A stretch of 8,277 nt of DNA, taken from Acididesulfobacillus acetoxydans. GTDB taxonomy: Bacteria; Bacillota; Desulfitobacteriia; Desulfitobacteriales; Desulfitobacteriaceae. Each line of letters opens with the position of its first letter. Within the stretch, counting starts at the first letter, position 1. Under the pieces are notes generated by a model. The model made no database searches. It was not told where the DNA came from and worked only from the letters and a program-made list of their open reading frames with translations. Both the position numbers and the translations under genes were made by a program. Where the stretch lies: NCBI RefSeq assembly GCF_900016645.1, contig NZ_CDGJ01000094.1, one strand, 5' to 3'. Shown one piece after another: positions 1 through 5,037 of this stretch.

Positions 1-171
1 CGGAACAGTTGGTCGGCCAATACGAATATTCCAGTGAGAGAGAAAGGGCTCCATAAATCGCTCATCATCCAAGAGACGATCAACCGTCTTGAGTTCTGGG
101 CTTAGTTCCAGCACTTCCTTCGGCAAAATGGAGTCCCAAATTGTAAGCTGTTCGTTGCGAAGTCGTAACAT
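1..171 (-). CDS. Transposase N-terminal fragment, DUF772 type (cut by window edge)
   Basis: The 57 readable residues start MLRLRNEQLTIWDSI and continue with an acidic stretch (ELSPELKTVDRLLDDERF, about residues 22-39) and then NIRIGRPTVP. This is the usual N-terminus of DUF772-containing DDE transposases of the IS5/IS1182/ISNCY type, where the next segment is normally a long YLRLMYLK-like helix; that part lies outside the window. The ATG at 169-171 is preceded on the minus strand by a GGGGGG tract with a 6-base spacer, which serves as the ribosome binding site. The catalytic residues are not in the window, so activity cannot be judged. The exact IS family is uncertain. The upstream end of the element probably lies between 190 and about 350, but no terminal repeat could be identified because the other end is missing. 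Confidence 0.7.
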   Translation of the reverse strand, partial: MLRLRNEQLTIWDSILPKEVLELSPELKTVDRLLDDERFMEPFLSHWNIRIGRPTVP

Positions 172-343
172 TTTTTGCCCCCCAAAAAAGGATTTTCATG
201 TCCCTTTGGAGAACCACAGGAACGAGGAATTCTCTAAAGGGTGGTTGTGGAGTTTCGTTGTTTGGTCACTTCTAAATTTCCACAAAATCCTAGTGAATTC
301 CTTTTTGTTTCGAGGGATTTTTGCACAGAGTTTGCTTAGTTTT
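172..343. other. Non-coding stretch upstream of the transposase, with two hairpins
   Basis: No gene is seen here. A perfect 7-bp inverted repeat (T6G, five C, CA6; 171-189) touches the transposase start codon. A second inverted repeat pairs 202-212 with 231-241 (CCCTTTGGAGA against TCTCTAAAGGG); it is fully paired in plus-strand RNA with one G-U pair and has one A-C mismatch in minus-strand RNA. This stretch probably holds the 5' non-coding end of the transposon and its boundary with older chromosomal sequence. The C_GCAxxG_C_C remnant stops at 344, so the boundary is likely close to or below that point. Confidence 0.4.
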
Positions 344-532
344 TCAGGGCAATCTATTTAGATATTTTAGCGTGAACATAATAGCCTTCTTTGTTATCTC
401 TTCACATAAATGTGGTGGATTTTCTGGCTTAAACCCTTCAGGTCTTAGCTCTCTGCAATTCAAACTTCCAAACTCGTCTTCGAATCCTTTTGCAAAATCA
501 TTGCAGGTATTTACTATATCCTCACGTTCGAC
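344..532 (-). pseudogene. C-terminal remnant of a C_GCAxxG_C_C family redox protein
   Basis: Translating the minus strand from about 532 down to the TGA at 344-346 gives VEREDIVNTCNDFAKGFEDE, then FGSLNCRELRPEGFKPE and NPPHLCEEITKKAIMFTLKYL. FGSLNCREL followed by a second cysteine about 17 residues on is the end of the C_GCAxxG_C_C family of putative redox-active or metal-binding proteins (normally about 130-150 residues). The two C-terminal cysteines of the signature are present. The N-terminal cysteine and the GCAxxG motif are absent. The frame stays open back to 547 but has no start codon or ribosome binding site of its own. Upstream it runs, in a different frame, directly into the DJ-1 remnant. 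I read it as the tail of a deleted gene. Confidence 0.55.
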
Positions 533-750
533 ATGTCGAAGCTGGGATTATCCGCAAAACTAAAATAAGGCATAATCTGAAGTCCATTTCTTGTATTAAT
601 AATTTCCTTTGTTTGGGCAATTGTTCTCACTTCAAAGGGTTTGATATCAGTCCCAGGGTAAGTTGTTAAAGAAAATACTTCAAAAGGCCCAGCGAAATCC
701 AACACCTCAACCTCGTTGAAAAGTAATATCCCGACTTTCCTCTGTTGCAT
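514..750 (-). pseudogene. N-terminal remnant of a DJ-1/PfpI family protein
   Basis: The 78-residue frame opens with KVGILLFNEVEVLDFAGPFE, the first beta strand and helix of the DJ-1/PfpI (class I glutamine amidotransferase-like) fold, with the conserved acidic residue at about position 24. The middle matches the NGLQIMPYFSFADNPSFD region of that family. Homology stops after PSFDM, just where the family continues with the LIVPGG strand and the later nucleophile elbow cysteine, both missing. Family members are about 190-230 residues. The ATG at 748-750 follows a GAGAGGGGG ribosome binding site at a suitable distance. The last six residues (SNVRI plus stop) come from the fused C_GCAxxG_C_C remnant read out of frame. 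It is unlikely to be functional. Confidence 0.7.
527..540. repeat. 14-bp perfect palindrome at a gene-fusion junction
   Basis: TTCGACATGTCGAA reads the same on both strands. It lies exactly where DJ-1 homology ends (codons for FDM) and C_GCAxxG_C_C homology begins (VERED). A palindrome here could have promoted the deletion that joined the two genes, or it could be a leftover operator or insertion scar. Confidence 0.6.
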
Positions 751-787
751 GCTTATCCCCCTCTCTCAATCACACCAAAGAGCGAGT

Positions 788-985
788 TTCTTTAACCCAC
801 CACTCCACCGCTCTCCGGGTAGAACGGCCACCTCCGGCGACTCCACTCCCACTGCAAATCCCCCGCACCGGTGTCTTCGGTACTTGACTGCCGAGTGGGA
901 TTTATCGGGGCGGCTTCTTGAACTTAGCAAGGCCCAACCAGCGGGTGATTTAGTATAAGCCGGAATACGGCCGGTATTGGGTTAC
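788..985 (-). repeat. Intergenic repeat, copy A (between Nudix gene and DJ-1 remnant)
   Basis: This gene-free spacer shares two blocks with the spacer on the far side of the Nudix gene. The first is a 21-base core at 815-835 (CCGGGTAGAACGGCCACCTCC) matching 1520-1540 at 19 of 21 positions. The second is a looser block around TAGCAAG and CGGAATACGGCCGGTATT (about 925-980). On the minus strand the core forms a hairpin, GGTGG-CCGTT-CTACC, whose one changed pair is a G-U wobble. Other possible stems are AAATCCC with GGGATTT around 863-903, and AATAC with GTATT at 964-980. The core lies about 75 bases upstream of the DJ-1 start. It could be a cassette recombination site, a leader RNA or a degenerate mobile repeat; the sequence does not decide. 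Confidence 0.5.
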
Positions 986-1003
986 GGGAGAATAAGAATT
1001 AGC

Positions 1004-1435
1004 TTAGCTTCTATTCGATTCGCAGAATCCCTCAATTTTCTTAAATAGATATGGCTGAATTAAAGGGTATGTTAAACTTTCAGGTATGTTATCAAATAGC
1101 CTAATTTCAGTTATTTCATAATCCGGTAATTCTCCAAGGGATTTTACATCAGCATAGAACAACTTTCCAAAGGTCACTGCTTCTCCTGTGTTAACTGAAT
1201 AAAACGATACTGGGACAATACTGAAGTCCTCGGCTCCAGTTTCTTCAATTAATTCTCTTGACGCAGTAATATTTATATTTTCATTTTCTTCCCTATGTCC
1301 ACCTGGGATTTCCCACGTACTTCTATTTTTATGCCTTACAAATATCCATTTTCCTTCATATCTCGCCATGATAACCGCGAATAGAAGTTGGCTATCATCT
1401 ACTGTATTTAGCTCATAAAAATTCACCTTTAGCAT
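1004..1435 (-). CDS. Nudix hydrolase (8-oxo-dGTP diphosphatase-like)
   Basis: Nudix enzymes hydrolyse nucleoside diphosphates linked to another moiety, often cleaning up oxidised nucleotides. Counted from the longest frame (1444), the Nudix box is complete at residues 49-71: G49, E55, R63-E64, E67-E68 and G70 in GGHREENENINITASRELIEETGA, so the metal-binding glutamates are all present. KWIFVRHKNRSTWEIPGG before the box and the LFYADV strand after it resemble YtkD-like 8-oxo-dGTP diphosphatases, and the length (143-146) suits that group. Two ATGs are possible. GAGGGA directly abuts the first (1442-1444), whereas it sits 10 bases before the second (1433-1435), so I prefer the second, giving 143 residues. 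The gene is AT-rich and stands alone between two copies of an intergenic repeat. The substrate is inferred from overall resemblance only. Confidence 0.9.
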   Translation of the reverse strand: MLKVNFYELNTVDDSQLLFAVIMARYEGKWIFVRHKNRSTWEIPGGHREENENINITASRELIEETGAEDFSIVPVSFYSVNTGEAVTFGKLFYADVKSLGELPDYEITEIRLFDNIPESLTYPLIQPYLFKKIEGFCESNRS

Positions 1436-1477
1436 AGTACCCATTCCCTCACTCTTTTAATTAGCTTAATGTGTAAC

Positions 1478-1727
1478 AAAGAACCCCACCCCACGCCCGC
1501 CGCAATTTCGCCACCAGTTCCGGGTGGAAGGGCCACCTCCAGTGACCGCACCCCCATGCCAATTTCCTGCTCACGCCCCCAACGTTTCAGGGAAAAACAG
1601 TCACTCGCTCTTTCAAGCCTACGCTCACTCCCGCGTCAACGGAGGCGAGGAATCGGGCTCATCACCTAGCAAGCTAAACAAACTAATTCCCCTCTATGCT
1701 ACGTCGGAATTTCAGCTGGTACGCAAT
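1478..1727 (-). repeat. Intergenic repeat, copy B (between GNAT and Nudix genes)
   Basis: This is the longer copy of the spacer repeat. Its core at 1520-1540 matches 815-835 at 19 of 21 bases, and the end block around CTAGCAAG and CGGAATTTCAGCTGGTA (about 1666-1722) matches copy A loosely. On the minus strand the core folds as a perfect GGTGG-CCCTT-CCACC hairpin. The centre (about 1580-1660) is longer than in copy A and unlike it, as in cassette recombination sites of variable length. The core lies about 90 bases upstream of the Nudix start. No gene is seen between 1436 and 1767. Confidence 0.5.
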
Positions 1728-1767
1728 GCCTCACGACAGAGTTACTAGGTCACATGACATAGAGTGG

Positions 1768-2280
1768 CTATCTCGTTGGCTCTTGTGATGACATTGACTC
1801 CCAATCACTCCGGAGCATCGAATAATGCAATTGATCGTATCTTCTCCCTCTAATCCAAAAATGTTCACGAAGCCGGCCATCAAGCGTAAATCCATTCCTC
1901 TCCAACAGCCTGGTTGAAGGCTCGTTGTTCGAAGCCGTGGTAGCATAAATCTTGTTTAGGTGATTCTCTTGCCCAAATACTCTCTCCAATAACAATCCCC
2001 TCATATTCTGACCTATCCCCTTGCCCCGCAGTTGGGCTGGTATGTAATATCCAAATTCGGCACTGTGGTTTCTTGGGTTAAAATCGAAAAGGGTGGTTCG
2101 TCCCAGTGGTCTACTTGGTGCTTGCTCCATTACCATTACAAAGATTTGCCGAACTTCCTGAGCAATGTCTTGCTTTAACTTTCCGATAAATTTGGACTCG
2201 CCTGGCAAAGCCTGCACGGGGCGGCATGTATATAGATCATAGTTTTGCTCATCTGACCTCCATTCATAAAGAACATGCAT
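1768..2280 (-). CDS. GNAT family N-acetyltransferase, possibly with a frameshifted N-terminus
   Basis: The protein transfers an acetyl group from acetyl-CoA to an unidentified amine. GYYIPAQLRGKGIGQNMRGL (about residues 77-96) is motif A with the Q/R-x-x-G-x-G/A pyrophosphate loop. ASNNEPSTRLLERNGFTLDG is motif B, and the end (REHFWIRGRRYDQLHYSML) is typical of the RimJ/RimL-like group. At 170 residues it is near full length, but the first strand (usually LRPWxxEDAxxLYEWR) is missing: the frame starts at MHVLYEWRSDEQNYDLY with no good ribosome binding site. The missing part can be read one frame over, immediately upstream, as KKWTFSIIQWSDAC. Removing one T near 2270 would join the two. Either this is a decayed gene, a sequencing error, or translation starts at the internal ATG. 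Confidence 0.85.
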   Translation of the reverse strand: MHVLYEWRSDEQNYDLYTCRPVQALPGESKFIGKLKQDIAQEVRQIFVMVMEQAPSRPLGRTTLFDFNPRNHSAEFGYYIPAQLRGKGIGQNMRGLLLERVFGQENHLNKIYATTASNNEPSTRLLERNGFTLDGRLREHFWIRGRRYDQLHYSMLRSDWESMSSQEPTR

Positions 2281-2340
2281 CTGACCACTGGATAATGGAA
2301 AAAGTCCACTTTTTCACCTGCCAAAATGACATTCAGATAG

Positions 2341-2369
2341 ATTATACTTCGAAATCTCGAAATCAGATA
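2341..2369 (-). promoter_or_regulatory. Possible promoter and operator upstream of the GNAT gene
   Basis: A perfect TATAAT (plus 2341-2346) lies 60 bases before the GNAT frame. Directly upstream of it is an inverted repeat, TTCGA-N4-TCGAA (2348-2361), in the spacer where a repressor could bind. The -35 hexamer at the right distance (TATCTG) is poor, so a standard sigma-A promoter is only weakly supported. Confidence 0.3.
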
Positions 2370-2373
2370 GAGC

Positions 2374-2916
2374 CTATAAAGAAGTGATAATGCCAGTTGT
2401 ATTTTTCAGTTCCCGATATTCTTCGTTAAATCTTTTACGTATGCCGCTACCATAAGTAATGCTATAGGTAAACAACAAACTGTCATAAATAATTTTTCCT
2501 TCAAAGGGCAGAAGAACCGTTTTCGAATATTTAGGCAAGACAAACGCAGGAAATATCTCCTCAATAGGACTGGCAATACCGATTACGCCATAAAGATTGT
2601 CGTTGCCCATGAAAACTGTAAACTTTTTCAGGTGTTTGTAAATCAAGAAATCGCCAACGATCCTCCCGCGCCAACTGGCAACCAGCGACAATTCTCGCTC
2701 AGACAAGCCCAATGGATTATCAGCGACTATCTGGTTAATAACCTCATCACTTTCCCAAAGCTTATCCCGGACCGGCATAATCTCGGTGGGATCGACATCT
2801 AAAGCGCCTGACGCTTTTTTCAGCCCGGGTACCAAATGGTATCTCTCATTGGTGAAATCAATCAGTTTAAAGAAAATTTTATAGAACAAGGCCACATCTT
2901 CCTGAGGCAGTTGCAT
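2374..2916 (-). CDS. Uncharacterised protein (180 residues)
   Basis: I do not recognise a named domain. The protein starts MQLPQEDVALFYKIFFKLID, followed by FTNERYHLVPGL, a charged middle (DPTEIMPVRDKLWESDEVIN), and an ELSLVASWRGRIVGDFLIYKHLKK segment with a pattern (helix, W-x-x-x-I-x-G-x-F) that I associate with unnamed clostridial proteins sometimes found near SEC-C-domain genes. Then come strands such as KFTVFM and YGVIGIASP, and a basic tail (GIRKRFNEEYRELK). There is no signal peptide or membrane segment, so it is likely cytoplasmic. Two starts are possible: AGGAG abuts the ATG at 2923-2925 but lies 9 bases before the ATG at 2914-2916, which I chose. Base composition and codon use look normal, so the gene is probably intact. 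Function is unknown. Confidence 0.75.
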   Translation of the reverse strand: MQLPQEDVALFYKIFFKLIDFTNERYHLVPGLKKASGALDVDPTEIMPVRDKLWESDEVINQIVADNPLGLSERELSLVASWRGRIVGDFLIYKHLKKFTVFMGNDNLYGVIGIASPIEEIFPAFVLPKYSKTVLLPFEGKIIYDSLLFTYSITYGSGIRKRFNEEYRELKNTTGIITSL

Positions 2917-2975
2917 TGCGAACATCTCCTACTCTTCGGTAAGTTCGGGATAACCCATCTTGATCAACACTATAA

Positions 2976-3005
2976 CAAAAGAAGGTGCGCCCTGAAAGGA
3001 GGCGC
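2976..3005 (-). terminator. Probable intrinsic terminator after the permease gene
   Basis: On the minus strand GCGCC-N9-GGCGC (plus 2987-3005) is followed by ACC and then TTCTTTTG. It lies about 70 bases past the permease stop. The stem is short but GC-rich and the T-run is interrupted, so this is a modest terminator. Confidence 0.45.
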
Positions 3006-3027
3006 CGGACAATACATAAGACTAAAT

Positions 3028-3043
3028 GCAGTCTGTAGACTGC
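3028..3043. repeat. Short perfect inverted repeat after the permease gene
   Basis: GCAGTCT-GT-AGACTGC is a 7-bp inverted repeat between the permease stop (3075) and the probable terminator. It could be an auxiliary transcript-end hairpin or a binding site. It has no T-run of its own. Confidence 0.4.
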
Positions 3044-3074
3044 CATCCCAAAAATGGTCGCATCCCGCCGGTCG

Positions 3075-4376
3075 CTACGAAGGCCCCACTTTGCCCGAAT
3101 CAGGCCGATAGATCACATGCTCCATGATCATAGCCGCCACCACCCCGACCACAAAACCGTTGCCGATAATCGGCCTCAGCAAAGCCGGGAAAGAATTTAC
3201 CACCTGGACCGGCAAGAACGAGATAACCACGCAGAGCAAGGCCGGCATACCCATAACCAAACCGCTCTCAAACGAAAAATCCTCCGCGGAATGAAAGGCC
3301 ATTTGCAAGGCGGCCGCCATCTGGGACGTCATGAGGTAAATCAAGATGCCGCCGATGACGACAGAGGGGATATAGCCCGTGAAACTGATCGCCCGGGGCA
3401 GGAACGCCAAGGCCACCAGGCCCAGACCCGCCGGCAGCAGAGTAAAGCGGGAGGCCACTCCGGTCGCAATGATCACCCCGGCGCTCACCGAAAAGTTGAC
3501 CGAACCCACCACACCGAAGAGGCCGGACACGAAATTGACCAAACCGGTCACCGTTACTCCCCTGGTAATCCGCCCCTGCATATCCGTCGCCTGCAGCATC
3601 TCATTGATCGATTGAATCGATCCCACATCATTGACGGCTACCGCCAAAAAACAAATCAGGAAAGCAATCAGCACCCCCGGATCGAAGCTGGGATGCAAAG
3701 TGAAGCCCTGGAAAAAGCCGGCCACGAGATTCAACCCTGAGACGGCTGACCCATGGTACCGGGGGAAAAACAGCGCATAGAAAACACTGCCCCCGATAAC
3801 CGCCCACACGATGAGCGTCGCCTTCCAGAGACCCCTCAAATAGCGGCCGGCGACAAATATAATCAATACAAAAACCAGACCGAAAAGCAAGTTGGCTGTC
3901 GGTGACCCCTTCCCATCCTCCGCCAGGAGCAAATGCAACATCGTCGGACCCAGGGAGATGGCGATCAACTGCAGAATGGCGGCAACAACCCGAGGCGTGA
4001 ACAAACGCCGCAGGTGGCCGAAAAGGCCGGTTGCGCTCAACAGCGCCAGCAGCAAACCGCCAACTGCAATGCCTGTGTAAACCGAACTGACACTGCTGCC
4101 CTGACTGGCCGCAATGCCCACCATCAAGACTGTGGCCGGTCCGATCAGGACGGGAAGCCTATGGCCCCAGAGAACCTGAGCCAGCAGTGAAAGCCCCACC
4201 AGAAAAAAGAGTTTTTGCAGGTATGTTATCTGAACCAGCGGGTCCTTAAACTGCAGGGAGGCCACCACTTTACCGACGATCAAGGTCATCGGCACGATGA
4301 TTGCCAGCCATTGTAACCCAAAGAGCAGGAGACGCGGCCAAGGGGGCCGATCATTTACCCCGTATTTAAACTCCAA
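3075..4376 (-). CDS. NCS2 family nucleobase-type permease, divergent substrate site
   Basis: This integral membrane protein has about 14 hydrophobic segments, as in the nucleobase:cation symporter-2 (xanthine/uracil permease) family, whose members use H+ or Na+ to import purines or pyrimidines. Family marks include YGVNDRPPWPRLLLFGLQ before helix 1, RLPVLIGPA, the ATGVASR end of the helix-10 signature and PSVVIGGILIYLM. Counted from 4436, the positions usually binding substrate are changed: H after Q42 in helix 1 is W43; the helix-8 E-T-I-G-D is N269-D-V-G-S273; the helix-9 aspartate is T297; and the helix-10 Q-N is V317-S318. Start: a TTG at 4434-4436 gives 453 residues but has no ribosome binding site. 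The TTG at 4374-4376 follows AAGGGG with a 9-base spacer and matches the family's usual N-terminus, giving 433 residues. The gene is more GC-rich than its left neighbours. Substrate unknown. Confidence 0.88.
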   Translation of the reverse strand: MEFKYGVNDRPPWPRLLLFGLQWLAIIVPMTLIVGKVVASLQFKDPLVQITYLQKLFFLVGLSLLAQVLWGHRLPVLIGPATVLMVGIAASQGSSVSSVYTGIAVGGLLLALLSATGLFGHLRRLFTPRVVAAILQLIAISLGPTMLHLLLAEDGKGSPTANLLFGLVFVLIIFVAGRYLRGLWKATLIVWAVIGGSVFYALFFPRYHGSAVSGLNLVAGFFQGFTLHPSFDPGVLIAFLICFLAVAVNDVGSIQSINEMLQATDMQGRITRGVTVTGLVNFVSGLFGVVGSVNFSVSAGVIIATGVASRFTLLPAGLGLVALAFLPRAISFTGYIPSVVIGGILIYLMTSQMAAALQMAFHSAEDFSFESGLVMGMPALLCVVISFLPVQVVNSFPALLRPIIGNGFVVGVVAAMIMEHVIYRPDSGKVGPS

Positions 4377-4498
4377 CTTATCAATCCCCTTATCTTCACA
4401 ATGCTCTGAGTACTCCTCCGGGCACACCGCAGACAATAAAGAAAAGAGCGTGAACTATCCGCTCACCAAGCGTTCATACGACCATTCTCGTTTAGAGG

Positions 4499-4548
4499 GC
4501 AAGGCAAGACGGATTCCCGCAAAGAAGAATCCGTCTTTGCCACCTTGC
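4499..4548 (-). promoter_or_regulatory. Long stable hairpin in the permease leader
   Basis: GGCAAGACGGATTC (4503-4516) pairs with 4527-4541, 14 bp with a single bulged base, and GCAA at 4499-4502 extends it to TTGC at 4545-4548. There is no T-run on either side, so it is not a simple terminator. It lies about 120 bases before the permease start, inside the presumed transcript. It could be a regulatory leader structure or a palindromic repeat. Confidence 0.5.
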
Positions 4549-4603
4549 ACCTGAGAAGAGCCAACACTTGAGCGGGGAAAAGGGAAACCTTCCGGTCGCC
4601 GCC

Positions 4604-4726
4604 GAGCGCCGGATTTGGCCCCTGCAGCCAGCCGTCCGCAGCGACCGTGGCATTCCCCGTAATCAGAACCTTGCTCCGGTGTGACGCGGCAAAGCTCAGC
4701 ACGAGCTTTGCTGCGTCACCTCCCTC
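4604..4726 (-). pseudogene. Possible HPr-like phosphocarrier remnant in the permease leader
   Basis: The minus-strand frame reads EGGDAAKLVLSFAASHRSKV, then LITGNATVAADGWLQG. It recalls the HPr family stretch that runs from the AAKLV helix through an S-x-V-L-I strand to a D/N-G-K-S-x-x-G turn. The active-site histidine region, normally GLHARPAAK just before this, is gone (EGGDAAK instead), and the K-S after ADG is replaced by W-L. Codons use G or C strongly at third positions, which suggests a formerly coding sequence. An ATG within the frame at 4700-4702 would open a 79-residue product ending at 4463, but no ribosome binding site fits. The resemblance is short and may be coincidental. Confidence 0.25.
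4681..4719 (-). promoter_or_regulatory. Hairpin next to an orphan ribosome binding site
   Basis: GTGACGC and CAAAGCTC (4681-4697) pair with GAGCTTTG and GCGTCAC (4703-4719), 15 bp around a 2x2 internal loop and a 5-base apical loop. On the minus strand it directly follows AGAGGGAGG, a strong ribosome binding site with no usable start codon close behind. It sits about 60 bases after the predicted transcription start. On the plus strand it is followed by TCCCTCTTTTT, but no plus-strand gene ends here. Confidence 0.5.
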
Positions 4727-4781
4727 TTTTTCCGATCTCTACTGTTTCCGCTCCCTACCGTTATTCCTGTCGGACAAGCCA

Positions 4782-4810
4782 ATTATAGCCTATGAGCAAG
4801 CCATCTACAA
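4782..4810 (-). promoter_or_regulatory. Probable promoter for the permease transcript
   Basis: A perfect TATAAT (plus 4782-4787) is preceded by exactly 17 bases and a TTGTAG -35 box. Transcription would start near 4775 and leave a leader of roughly 400 bases, with two strong hairpins, before the permease start. Confidence 0.5.
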
Positions 4811-4874
4811 TCCCGGACAGGGACCTTACGATGATTCCGGCCATTAGAAAATTCGACTAGAGTTGATAGTTGAA

Positions 4875-4933
4875 TGAGTTGGATTTCTGCTCCCTTTCTC
4901 CGGACACCTTTTCTAAAAGCACAAATCCACTCA
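4875..4933. repeat. Imperfect 16-bp inverted repeat in a gene-free stretch
   Basis: TGAGTTGGATTTCTGCT (4875-4891) pairs with 4918-4933 (AGCACAAATCCACTCA), with one bulged base and one mismatch around a 26-base loop. It lies between the ldh 3' end and the permease promoter. The second arm overlaps a short frame that begins MSGFVLLEKV and has AGGAGG some way upstream; I do not regard that as a gene. Nothing else is recognisable between 4811 and 5037. Confidence 0.45.
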
Positions 4934-5037
4934 TGTCAGAGCCGCAGGCTCCCCACCAAACACCTCCTAACCTTCTTGACCCAATTCCATCCCTAAGAGC
5001 ACAGATGGTATCCATACACCTTCTTTCCGCCAATTTG

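Noticed and set aside
716..958. Plus-strand frame in spacer repeat A, and similar frames at 1469-1748 in repeat B
   Set aside because: Proline- and serine-rich translations of a structured spacer, not conserved between the two copies and without ribosome binding sites.
751..1767. Classical integron attC sites
   Set aside because: The repeats lack a clear pair of GTTRRRY and RYYYAAC ends and no integrase is in the window. I kept only the weaker statement of a cassette-like repeat.
3054..3740. Long plus-strand reading frame (228 codons) opposite the permease
   Set aside because: It is rich in R, H, Q, N and D, typical of an antisense shadow of a GC-rich membrane protein gene, with no recognisable domain or ribosome binding site.
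4681..4732. Plus-strand intrinsic terminator (hairpin followed by TCCCTCTTTTT)
   Set aside because: No plus-strand gene lies upstream to be terminated. The structure is better explained as part of the minus-strand permease leader.
4377..4780. Purine riboswitch upstream of the permease
   Set aside because: The conserved purine-aptamer junction and loop sequences are not visible on the minus strand in this leader.
4830..4935. 25-residue ORF starting MSGFVLLEKV
   Set aside because: Short, without a ribosome binding site at the right distance (the AGGAGG is too far), and partly made of an inverted-repeat arm.
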